From assembly GCA_910595805.1 (NCBI GenBank), contig CAJVCK010000005.1, positions 1 through 59,701 of the forward strand: a stretch of 59,701 nt of DNA, written 5' to 3'. The notes beneath the pieces are model-generated. The model saw nothing but the letters and a program-made list of their open reading frames with translations. It was not told the origin of the DNA and made no database searches. The translations under genes and the position numbers were made by a program. Below, one piece after another: positions 40,302 to 47,779 of the stretch (positions are counted from its first letter, which is position 1; every line of letters starts with the position of its first letter). This stretch comes from an uncultured Candidatus Thioglobus sp. (GTDB lineage: Bacteria; Pseudomonadota; Gammaproteobacteria; PS1; Thioglobaceae).

Positions 40302-40757
40302 GTGCTTTTCTCAAAGCCATTTATTGTGAACTTGGACATTGCACAGGAAATACTTGATTTAATTGATCCTTATGTAAAGGAGGGCAGGATTTTGCCTAGG
40401 ACTTATGATCAAATTAATCAACATCTTGAAGATTTTGTTGTTTTGCGACATTTTGATCGACTTGTAGCTTGTGCAGGCTTGAAAGACTGTCAAGAGGGAA
40501 AAATGGGTGAAATTTATGCGTTAGCAGTATCAAAAGAGGTGCAAAATCAAGGATTTTCAACCAAGTTATTAAAAGAAATTATGCGTAAGGCGCGCATTGC
40601 CAATTTTTCTAAAATATTTGCATTATCTAAACACAATACACAGTGGTTTTTAAATCAGGGATTTGTGCAAATGAAAATCAGCGAATTACCAAAAAAACGT
40701 CAAATTTTGTTTAACCATCAGCGTAATTCGTTAATATTTTTTAAGGATGTTCAGTGA
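40302..40757 (+). CDS. GNAT acetyltransferase resembling the ArgA catalytic domain
   Basis: 151 residues from GTG 40302. The segments EILDLIDPYVKEGRILPRT, FVVLRHFDRLVACAGLKD, KMGEIYALAVSKEVQNQGFSTKLL (acetyl-CoA loop, with QNQGFS in place of the usual RGQGLG) and IFALSKHNTQWFLNQGF resemble the acetyltransferase half of N-acetylglutamate synthase without the kinase-like N-terminal domain. It may make N-acetylglutamate for arginine synthesis or may act on another amine. A second GTG at 40326 is an alternative start; a TAAAAT sits just before 40302, so the downstream start is plausible. It overlaps RNase T by four bases. Confidence 0.72.
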   Translation: MLFSKPFIVNLDIAQEILDLIDPYVKEGRILPRTYDQINQHLEDFVVLRHFDRLVACAGLKDCQEGKMGEIYALAVSKEVQNQGFSTKLLKEIMRKARIANFSKIFALSKHNTQWFLNQGFVQMKISELPKKRQILFNHQRNSLIFFKDVQ

Positions 40758-41347
40758 TGAAAATTAAAGATCGTATTCGGGGTTATTTACCGGTTGTTAT
40801 TGATATTGAAACCGGTGGTTTTAATGATAAAACTGACGCTATGCTTGAAATTTGTGCGATTACAATCGGCATTAATGATCAAGGGGTTTATTATCCAAAA
40901 GAGCCGCAACATTTTCATGTTGAGCCTTTTAAAGGGGCTAATTTAGAGCCAAGCGCTTTAAAATTTAACGGTATCGATGTTGATAATCCTCTGCGACTAG
41001 CGGTGAGTGAAAAACAAGCGTTGAGTGATATTTTTAAAGCTGTTCGTGTTGAAATGAAAACTGAGGAATGCACACGTTCGATTTTGGTAGGGCATAATGC
41101 ATTTTTTGATTTGGGTTTTTTGTATGCTGCGAGCAATCGTTCAAAACTAAAAAACCCTTTTCATCAATTTTCAACCATTGATACGGTGAGTTTGTCGGCA
41201 CTTTATTATGGGGAAACAGTGTTGGCTAAAGCTATTCGTGTTGCTAACATTGAGTGGGATGATGCCAGTGCGCATTCAGCCCTATACGACACACAAAAAA
41301 CCGCCGAACTTTTTTGCAAAATCTTTAATGCACAAATCTACAGCTAA
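40754..41347 (+). CDS. rnt: Ribonuclease T
   Basis: 197-residue DEDDh exonuclease. IRGYLPVVIDIETGGFNDKTDAMLEICAI carries the first acidic pair, VGHNAFFDLGFL the next aspartate and HSALYDTQKTAELF the final His/Asp. It trims the 3' ends of tRNA and other small RNAs. Two methionines open the frame (40754 and 40757). It overlaps the TolC-like gene by 20 bases. Confidence 0.94.
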   Translation: MMKIKDRIRGYLPVVIDIETGGFNDKTDAMLEICAITIGINDQGVYYPKEPQHFHVEPFKGANLEPSALKFNGIDVDNPLRLAVSEKQALSDIFKAVRVEMKTEECTRSILVGHNAFFDLGFLYAASNRSKLKNPFHQFSTIDTVSLSALYYGETVLAKAIRVANIEWDDASAHSALYDTQKTAELFCKIFNAQIYS

Positions 41348-42782
41348 ATTTTTATTTATTTATTTAGTCTCTAATCCAGTTAATGCTTTAACTGAATCTG
41401 AATTTATTCAATCGTTATTGTCAAACAATGCTTTTTTTGAAAAAGAACAAATCAATCTTTCTATTAAGAAAATTGAGATGGAAGGTGATAGATCTAATTA
41501 TGAGGATTGGGATTGGGATATTGGCGGAGAAATTGGCCGTATTAGCAAGAGTAAGAACAAAGAAAACAATACTTCAAGCTATGATTATGCTAAATCCACT
41601 TCACAGTTAGTGAGAAAACTATCAAGTGATCTGAATAAGAAATTTTTATCCAACGGCTCAGAATTGAGTGTCTATTATGACAAATCTTTACCTGTCAAAT
41701 ATGAAGAAATGCATGATAAAGATGGCTATCAAGGTGAGAAAAATACCACCGAATATCTTGATAATGTAAAGATTAGCTGGTCTCTCCCACTACTTAAAAA
41801 CAAAGACGGTGTGGTTGATCAAAAAACTTATGATTTGGCTGTATTAGACTACGAAGATGAGATACTGGTTTTGGCAGAAGCTCAAGAAGATTTTATTGAA
41901 GAAAAGCTTGTTATTTTCCTAGATTGGATAAGCTATAAAACACAGATTGACGTTGTTGTTGATCGCCTTAAAACCTCTAAAGATATCTTAAAAGTGCTTA
42001 AGAAACAAATAAATGTAGATAAAACCAGTATTTTAACCATGAGTCGCTCTATTAATAAAACACGACGTTTGTTATTAGATTTACAATCTAAATTAAAAGC
42101 CGAACAAAAAACACTTAGCGTCTTGTTGTCAAGTATTGATCTGGGTAACAATCCACCAAAGATTGATTGGAGTACTAGAGTGCAGTTTGTTCAAGATCTG
42201 CATCAACATTTGTCAGATTCAATTCGTGATATTAAACGAATTAAGATTGAACAATTAAAAAATAAACGCAGTATTAAGGCTTATCAGAATTTAGAATTGG
42301 CAGATTTTGACTTTACTATTAGCGCCATAAAAGATGACAATAAAGGTAATTATTCTACCTATTCAAAATCATCTGAAATTGAATATGAAGCCAAAATTGA
42401 ATTTACTTACCCTTTAACGGGCGATGTTAGTAATCAAGTTTATTTGCAAAAGTATAGGCTTAAAAATCGTCAATTAGCGCTTAAATATAAAGACAATTTT
42501 GATGAAATTCTCTCAGATGCACAAAAACTAACAACGCAGCTTAAGCAAGGGTTTAAGCAGTTGGCTTTATATCAGCAACAAATCAATGAAAATAGCACTA
42601 ATAATATCCAAGTAGAAGTCGATGAGTTTTTGTCTGGTAACGGTAATATTCGCTTTGTCATCAACGAACAAGATGAGCAACAATCATTGTTGTTGGGTCA
42701 AATTGAAGCGTCTATTGATTATCACAAAAATCGTATTAAATATGATAGTTTAATGGATCAATTACTAATTAACACTCATTGA
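41328..42782 (+). CDS. Orphan TolC-like outer-membrane protein
   Basis: 484 residues from ATG 41328, where a signal peptide begins (MHKSTAKFLFIYLVSNPVNA); longer readings run into RNase T. The body shows TolC-like order twice: amphipathic beta segments (DWDWDIGGEIGRI; VKISWSLPLL) followed by long helical coiled coil (about 170-310), then a second beta segment (DFDFTISAI; YEAKIEFTYPLTG) and a second coiled coil ending in QIEASIDYHKNRIKYDSLMDQLL, like the family C-terminus. No membrane-fusion protein or inner-membrane pump gene is beside it. It may be an export duct component. It is divergent in sequence, so the family call is moderate. Its end overlaps plsC by 18 bases. Confidence 0.68.
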   Translation: MHKSTAKFLFIYLVSNPVNALTESEFIQSLLSNNAFFEKEQINLSIKKIEMEGDRSNYEDWDWDIGGEIGRISKSKNKENNTSSYDYAKSTSQLVRKLSSDLNKKFLSNGSELSVYYDKSLPVKYEEMHDKDGYQGEKNTTEYLDNVKISWSLPLLKNKDGVVDQKTYDLAVLDYEDEILVLAEAQEDFIEEKLVIFLDWISYKTQIDVVVDRLKTSKDILKVLKKQINVDKTSILTMSRSINKTRRLLLDLQSKLKAEQKTLSVLLSSIDLGNNPPKIDWSTRVQFVQDLHQHLSDSIRDIKRIKIEQLKNKRSIKAYQNLELADFDFTISAIKDDNKGNYSTYSKSSEIEYEAKIEFTYPLTGDVSNQVYLQKYRLKNRQLALKYKDNFDEILSDAQKLTTQLKQGFKQLALYQQQINENSTNNIQVEVDEFLSGNGNIRFVINEQDEQQSLLLGQIEASIDYHKNRIKYDSLMDQLLINTH

Positions 42783-43469
42783 TTGAGCCTTAGTCCAATC
42801 TCTAACTTCATTGGTTAGTTGTGTTGCTGATTTTCCAGCCACACTGATTGGCTTGCCAATTACCATAGTAATAGTGCCAGAATTTTTAACAAAGCTACCT
42901 TTAGGCCAAAGCTTGCCGGCATTGTGGTACACCGGTGAAATATCACAACCGGTTTTTTTGGCGATAGAGACACCGCCTTTTTGATATTCACCTAATTGCC
43001 CGTAAGGTTGGCGTGTACCTTCAGGAAATACTACCACAAAAATACCTTCGGAAATTCTAGCAGCGCCTTGTTTGATTACTTTTTTAAGTGCTTTAAGTTT
43101 TTCGCCACGATTAATAATAATCGGTTTTAAAAGAGACAAGCCCCAGCCAAAAATAGGAATCCATTGAAGCTCTTGTTTGAGCACCCAGGTTTGATGTGGG
43201 AAAATGGTTTGCAAACCAAGCGTCTCCCAAGTAGATTGATGATTAGAAATAATGACACAAGCCGTATCAGGAATATTCTCCTTGCCGATAACATTTAGTT
43301 TGATATTTAATGTCACGCGTAGCCACCACATACAGAATAACGACCATTTTGACAAAATCGCGTAGCGAACCTTAACTGGCGTAAAAAACAATACCAGTGC
43401 AATTGCAACAAGAGCTGATAAAACTAGCGTTGAACCTAAAAAGTAAATTAACGATCTTAAAAACAGCAT
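42765..43469 (-). CDS. plsC: 1-acyl-sn-glycerol-3-phosphate acyltransferase
   Basis: 234 residues with an N-terminal membrane helix (about 5-30) and the acyltransferase motifs: ISNHQSTWETL (H77, with glutamate E82 where the standard HX4D has aspartate), FGWGLSLLKPIIINRG, VVFPEGTRQPYGQ and the closing block PVYHNAGKLWPKG. It makes phosphatidic acid and works downstream of the PlsX/PlsY route whose plsX is in this window. Confidence 0.92.
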   Translation of the reverse strand: MLFLRSLIYFLGSTLVLSALVAIALVLFFTPVKVRYAILSKWSLFCMWWLRVTLNIKLNVIGKENIPDTACVIISNHQSTWETLGLQTIFPHQTWVLKQELQWIPIFGWGLSLLKPIIINRGEKLKALKKVIKQGAARISEGIFVVVFPEGTRQPYGQLGEYQKGGVSIAKKTGCDISPVYHNAGKLWPKGSFVKNSGTITMVIGKPISVAGKSATQLTNEVRDWTKAQSMSVN

Positions 43470-43526
43470 TCGTATTAGTGAGTGTAAACGTTATAATTTG
43501 TAGACTTAAGATTTTAACGATTTTCT

Positions 43527-44174
43527 ATGACGGTTAACACCATTCTTTTTGATTTAGACGGCACTTTGATTGATACCGCACCCGATCTTGCTTATGCGTT
43601 AAATTCCTTATTGTTGGAAAATGGTTTAAATGAAAAGCCTTATGAGCAAATTAAGCCTTTGGTGGCTTTGGGTGGCAAGGCATTAATTAAATTTGGTTTT
43701 GATTGTGATGAGTCCCATCCAGAATTTACCAATCGGCACTTAAGAATTTTGGAAATTTATACCAATAATATTGATAAATTTTCAAAACTTTTTGATGGTA
43801 TTGATAAGCTTTTTAATGTGATTAAGAATCAAAACATGTTTTGGGGTATTGTGACTAATAAGCCTGAAAATTTAACTCATTTACTATTAGAAAAATTAAG
43901 CTTAAATCCGGATGTCGTCGTTTGTGGTGATACCTTAGAATATAATAAGCCACATCCTGCACCGCTACTTTACGCTTGCGCACAACTTGGTGTTTCACCA
44001 CAACACTGTTGGTTTGTTGGCGATGATAAAAATGACATGGTTGCTGGCAAAAATGCAAGCATTAAAACCATTGCTGTAACTTATGGTTATGGCAAAGTTG
44101 AGCAAGATTGGAACTATGATTATTTAATAAAAAAACCGTCAGAAATATTGGAGTTAATGAATGGAAATTGCTAG
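43527..44174 (+). CDS. gph: Phosphoglycolate phosphatase
   Basis: 215-residue HAD-family phosphatase. FDLDGTLIDTAPDLAYALN has nucleophile D9 and acid D11; IVTNKPENLTHLLLEKL supplies the threonine and FVGDDKNDMVAGKNA the acidic motif IV. The name rests on pattern; relatives hydrolyse other small phosphates. In a Calvin-cycle autotroph it would remove Rubisco-derived 2-phosphoglycolate, an inference about lifestyle. It overlaps rmuC by 14 bases. Confidence 0.87.
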   Translation: MTVNTILFDLDGTLIDTAPDLAYALNSLLLENGLNEKPYEQIKPLVALGGKALIKFGFDCDESHPEFTNRHLRILEIYTNNIDKFSKLFDGIDKLFNVIKNQNMFWGIVTNKPENLTHLLLEKLSLNPDVVVCGDTLEYNKPHPAPLLYACAQLGVSPQHCWFVGDDKNDMVAGKNASIKTIAVTYGYGKVEQDWNYDYLIKKPSEILELMNGNC

Positions 44175-45297
44175 TGTATTAGTTGGATTGCTTGTTGGTG
44201 CAATCGGTGTTTATTTTTATTTAAATGCTAAATTACAAGTTTTAAAAACTGACAAAATTCACCTTGAAATCAGCCTTGATAAAGAAATTGAATCACATAA
44301 AAAAGAGGTTGATTTAATCAATATTGCCAAAGAGCAAATGAGCAAGGACTTTAAAGCGGTGGCGAGTGATATTTTGGCAAAAGACCGTAATGACTTAAGC
44401 GTTAAAAATTCAGAATTACTTACTCCTTTGCAAGCGCAGCTTAAAGAGTTTAGAGATAAGATTGAAGTTATCACCATTGAACAAGTTAAAGAACGTGCTA
44501 CATTGTCAGCACAAATTGAAAATCTTAAAAAAACTAGTATTGAGGCTCAAGAAACCACGCAAAATCTGACTAATGCCTTGACTTATGATAATAAACAACA
44601 GGGTGATTGGGGTGAGATGATCCTAAGTTCTATCTTATCTAGTTCTGGTCTTCGAGAAGGACATGAGTTTGACACTCAAAAACAACTTAAAAATGAGCAG
44701 GGTGAAGCCTTTAAGCCAGATGTAGTTTTGCACCTGCCTGAAGAAAAAGATATTATTATTGATTCGAAAGTATCACTTAAGGCTTATAAGGACTACATCG
44801 CCAATCAGTCAGACCAGGCCATGCTTAAAGCGCATGTTACTTCAGTAGAAGCACATATTAATGGTATTAGTATCAAAGAGTATGAAAACCTAGAAGGTGT
44901 GCTAACACTTGATTTTATCTTTGTCTTTATTCCAATTGAGTCAGCTTTATTAGTGGCCCTTGATCAAAAGCCAGACCTGTTCACCACAGCGCTCAAAAAG
45001 AATATTGTTCTAGTCTCCCCATCAACTTTAATGATGAGCCTTAAAACCGTGCATCATATTTGGCAAACAGAGCGTCAAAACCAAAACTCTGAAGAAATCG
45101 CTCGTCAAGCAGGCGCTATGTATGACAAACTATTTGGTTTTGTTAGTTCTATGGATGATATTGAAAAGCACCTTGATAAAGCACAAAAGAGCTATAAAGA
45201 AGCGCGTGGTAAATTATCAGATGGTAAAGGCAACCTGATTGGCCGTGCTGAAAAACTCAAGACACTCGGTGTGCAAAGTAAAAAGGAACTTAAATAA
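44161..45297 (+). CDS. rmuC: DNA recombination protein RmuC homologue
   Basis: 378 residues: one N-terminal membrane helix (about 4-22), a coiled-coil region (about 30-140) and the RmuC nuclease-like domain with QQGDWGEMILSSILSSSGL, FKPDVVLHLPEEKDIIIDSKVSL and FVFIPIESAL. RmuC limits inversion between short repeats and its domain belongs to the PD-(D/E)XK-like group. It begins within the end of gph and shares its stop base with the next gene. Confidence 0.93.
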   Translation: MEIASVLVGLLVGAIGVYFYLNAKLQVLKTDKIHLEISLDKEIESHKKEVDLINIAKEQMSKDFKAVASDILAKDRNDLSVKNSELLTPLQAQLKEFRDKIEVITIEQVKERATLSAQIENLKKTSIEAQETTQNLTNALTYDNKQQGDWGEMILSSILSSSGLREGHEFDTQKQLKNEQGEAFKPDVVLHLPEEKDIIIDSKVSLKAYKDYIANQSDQAMLKAHVTSVEAHINGISIKEYENLEGVLTLDFIFVFIPIESALLVALDQKPDLFTTALKKNIVLVSPSTLMMSLKTVHHIWQTERQNQNSEEIARQAGAMYDKLFGFVSSMDDIEKHLDKAQKSYKEARGKLSDGKGNLIGRAEKLKTLGVQSKKELK

Positions 45298-46046
45298 TGA
45301 ACATCTCAACCAATTACAATATTACTGAAGGCGAATTAAAAGACAAAGTTATTTTAGTCACTGGCGCTAATCGTGGCTTTGGGCGCGCAATGACATTTGA
45401 TTTAGCTAAAGCCGGTGCAACAGTGATTATGCTTGGTCGTGATTTAGGCTCACTAGAAACCACTTATGATGAAGTGGTTGATGCAGGTTATCAAGAGCCA
45501 GTGCTATACCCGCTTGATTTAGAGGGGGCAACACCTGAACATTACGAGCAACTGCAGGCGAATTTGTTAGAGCACTTTGGTCAGCTTGATGGGCTTATTC
45601 ACAATGCTGGTATTATTGGCACGATGATGCCAATTGAGCAATACGATATTAAGTTGTGGTATTCAACCATGCAGATTAATGTCAATGCGCCGTTTATGCT
45701 CACACAGTTTTTAATTCCAGTTTTAAACAAATCAGCTGATTCGCGTGTGTTGTTTTTATCATCCTCAGTAGGACGTGATGCTCGTGCTTATTGGGGTGCG
45801 TATGGCGTGAGTAAATTTGCTATTGAGGGTTTAAGCAAGACTTTAAGTGAAGAACTGGAAAAAACCAATATCAAGGTTAATTCTCTTGATCCAAAACGCA
45901 TGCGCACCAAAATGCGACAAATCGCCTATCCGGCAGAAAATACAGGCAGCAACCCAACGCCAGAGTCTATGTCTCCAGCGATTGTGTATTTGATGAGTGA
46001 GAGCGCTAAAGCGCTAAATGGTGAGCAGCTAACCCTAGAAAATTAA
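45297..46046 (+). CDS. yciK: YciK-type short-chain oxidoreductase
   Basis: 249 residues, SDR fold. ILVTGANRGFGRAMTFDLA binds cofactor, HNAGIIG and SSSVGRDARAYWGAYGVSKFAIEG carry the catalytic Ser, Tyr and Lys. The long conserved match around the active site and the phosphoglycolate/RmuC context fit E. coli YciK, whose substrate is unknown. Its usual PGGTRT-like loop reads DPKRMRT. It overlaps suhB by four bases, convergently. Confidence 0.86.
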   Translation: MNISTNYNITEGELKDKVILVTGANRGFGRAMTFDLAKAGATVIMLGRDLGSLETTYDEVVDAGYQEPVLYPLDLEGATPEHYEQLQANLLEHFGQLDGLIHNAGIIGTMMPIEQYDIKLWYSTMQINVNAPFMLTQFLIPVLNKSADSRVLFLSSSVGRDARAYWGAYGVSKFAIEGLSKTLSEELEKTNIKVNSLDPKRMRTKMRQIAYPAENTGSNPTPESMSPAIVYLMSESAKALNGEQLTLEN

Positions 46047-46846
46047 CGCTGTAAATCGGTTGTTAAATGAGGATGAATGGTTTTTAAAATAGCTTTAAAA
46101 ACTTTTTCATTGCCAGCTACTACGTTACCAGTTTCTAGGTATTTGTCTCGGCCTGAAAAATCACCCACATAGCCGCCGGCCTCTTTAACCAAAAGCACAC
46201 CTGCAGCAATATCCCAAATGTTAAGTTTAATCTCCCAAAAACCATCTAGTCGGCCGGCAGCTAAGTAAGCCAAATCAAGCGCTGCAGAACCTGCACGCCT
46301 AATGCCAGCCACTTTTGGATGGATCGCCTTAAACATTGCTAAATACGCATCCAAGTGTTGTGGTTCTTTAAATGGAAAACCTGTGCCAATTAAAGTGTCT
46401 TCAAAACCTTGTGTATTGGTAACGCGTATTCTTTGTTCGTTAAGGTAAGCGCCTTCGCCTCTTGAGGCGGTAAACATCTCTTCTTTAAATGGGTCGTAGA
46501 CAACAGCATGTGTTGGTTCGTCATTTTCATAAAGAGCAATTGACACAGAGTATTGAGGAAAACCATGAAGGTAATTGGTAGTACCATCTAAAGGGTCAAG
46601 AATCCAAACAAAGCGCTTGTCTTTGCCAACGATTTCACCATTTTCTTCACCTAAGATTGAATGATCAGGAAAGGCGTATTTCAACTCGTCTATAATGGCG
46701 TCTTCAGCAGCTTTATCAACTTCTGAAACAAAATCATTAGCCGCTTTGTTTTCAACCGTTAAAAGATCAATCTGATTATGATATCTGAGAATGATGTCAC
46801 CAGCTTTTCGAGCTGCTTTAATGGCGATATTAAGCGTTGGGTGCAT
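46043..46846 (-). CDS. suhB: Inositol monophosphatase SuhB
   Basis: 267 residues with the IMPase motifs GEENG (66-70), WILDPLDGTTNYLHGFP (81-97) and WDIAAGVLLVKEAGG. In E. coli SuhB hydrolyses inositol-1-phosphate and also joins the rRNA antitermination complex. Length matches E. coli exactly. Its start is only 13 bases from the divergent trmJ start, so at least one promoter lies within the other gene. Confidence 0.95.
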   Translation of the reverse strand: MHPTLNIAIKAARKAGDIILRYHNQIDLLTVENKAANDFVSEVDKAAEDAIIDELKYAFPDHSILGEENGEIVGKDKRFVWILDPLDGTTNYLHGFPQYSVSIALYENDEPTHAVVYDPFKEEMFTASRGEGAYLNEQRIRVTNTQGFEDTLIGTGFPFKEPQHLDAYLAMFKAIHPKVAGIRRAGSAALDLAYLAAGRLDGFWEIKLNIWDIAAGVLLVKEAGGYVGDFSGRDKYLETGNVVAGNEKVFKAILKTIHPHLTTDLQR

Positions 46847-46859
46847 AATAGATAGATAA

Positions 46860-47600
46860 ATGGAAAAAGAAATGAATTATACCTTTGATAGTGTACGTGT
46901 GGTTATGGTTAACACCACTGAGCCTGGCAATATTGGTGCAGCTGCTCGCGCCATGAAGAACATGAGTCTTTCTAAGTTGTATCTGGTCAATCCAAAGACT
47001 CATCCATCAGCGGTAGCAACTGCTAGAGCAAGTGGGGCAGATGATATTTTATCCAATGCCATAATGTGTGATACGTTAGAAGAGGCGTTGGCAGGCACTC
47101 AGTTAGTCATTGGCGCCAGCGCACGCCAGCGTAATGTTAAATGGAAGCAAATGGATGTGGTTGACGCTTGCGCTGAAATACAAAAAAGTACAGCCACTAC
47201 GGGGCAAGAGGTTGCTGTGGTATTTGGAACCGAAAATTCTGGCTTGAGCAATGAAGAATTAGACTTGTGTCAGGTACTCATGACCATCCCAGGTAACCCT
47301 AATTATTTTTCACTTAATGTGGCATCAGCTATCCAAGTATTCGCTTATCAAAACTACGTTTACAACACCACCACAGAATTTGAAAAAAGCACTAATGAAA
47401 TAGCCAGCTACGACGAAGTAGAGGGTTTTTACGCGCACCTTGCTCAAGTGTTAGAGCATATTGAATACTTTGAAGATAAACGCCCCAAAGAACTGCTAAT
47501 GCGTCGCTTACGTCGCTTCTTTGGTAGGGCGGAGCCTGAAAAAGAGGAGGTGGCAATTTTTAGAGGGATTCTTAGAAATATTAAACCTTTTAAAAAATAG
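46860..47600 (+). CDS. trmJ: tRNA (cytidine/uridine-2'-O-)-methyltransferase TrmJ
   Basis: 246-residue SPOUT enzyme that methylates position 32 of tRNA. VRVVMVNTTEPGNIGAAARAMKNM is motif 1, VFGTENSGLSNEEL is motif 2 and IPGNPNYFSLNVASAIQVFAY forms the knot. A C-terminal helical extension (about 165-246) is typical of TrmJ. The ATG at 46872 (MNYTF) is an alternative start and matches relatives better. It is closed by the shared terminator at 47738-47752. Confidence 0.94.
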   Translation: MEKEMNYTFDSVRVVMVNTTEPGNIGAAARAMKNMSLSKLYLVNPKTHPSAVATARASGADDILSNAIMCDTLEEALAGTQLVIGASARQRNVKWKQMDVVDACAEIQKSTATTGQEVAVVFGTENSGLSNEELDLCQVLMTIPGNPNYFSLNVASAIQVFAYQNYVYNTTTEFEKSTNEIASYDEVEGFYAHLAQVLEHIEYFEDKRPKELLMRRLRRFFGRAEPEKEEVAIFRGILRNIKPFKK

Positions 47601-47615
47601 GGAATTTTTCAAACA

Positions 47616-47682
47616 GATGGTTTTCAAGTCTAAAAAACGCTAAAAATATGAGTTTAATGCCATTTTTTAGCTCTAAACCATC
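47616..47682. repeat. Nested inverted repeats behind trmJ
   Basis: Outer arms GATGGTTT (47616-47623) and AAACCATC (47675-47682); inner arms GCTAAAAA (47639-47646) and TTTTTAGC (47664-47671). A second left-hand copy CTAAAAAA (47630-47637) can also pair with the inner right arm, so two alternative folds exist. It lies in the 179-base gap between trmJ and htpG, before the terminator. Confidence 0.55.
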
Positions 47683-47731
47683 CACTTTTTAAGTAAATTT
47701 CTAAAATTTATCAAATAATCATAATGACAAT

Positions 47732-47759
47732 AAAAAACCCGCGTGTAGCGGGTTTTTTT
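47732..47759. terminator. Bidirectional terminator (trmJ/htpG)
   Basis: AAAAAACCCGC, loop GTGTA, GCGGGTTTTTT: the GC core is 47738-47742 with 47748-47752, flanked by runs of A and T. It ends trmJ on the plus strand and htpG on the minus strand. Confidence 0.92.
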
Positions 47760-47779
47760 ATTGAGTGTTTAGATAAGTG

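Noticed and set aside
41208..41327. Extended N-terminus of the TolC-like gene
   Set aside because: It lies within rnt in another frame and removes the signal peptide from the N-terminus.
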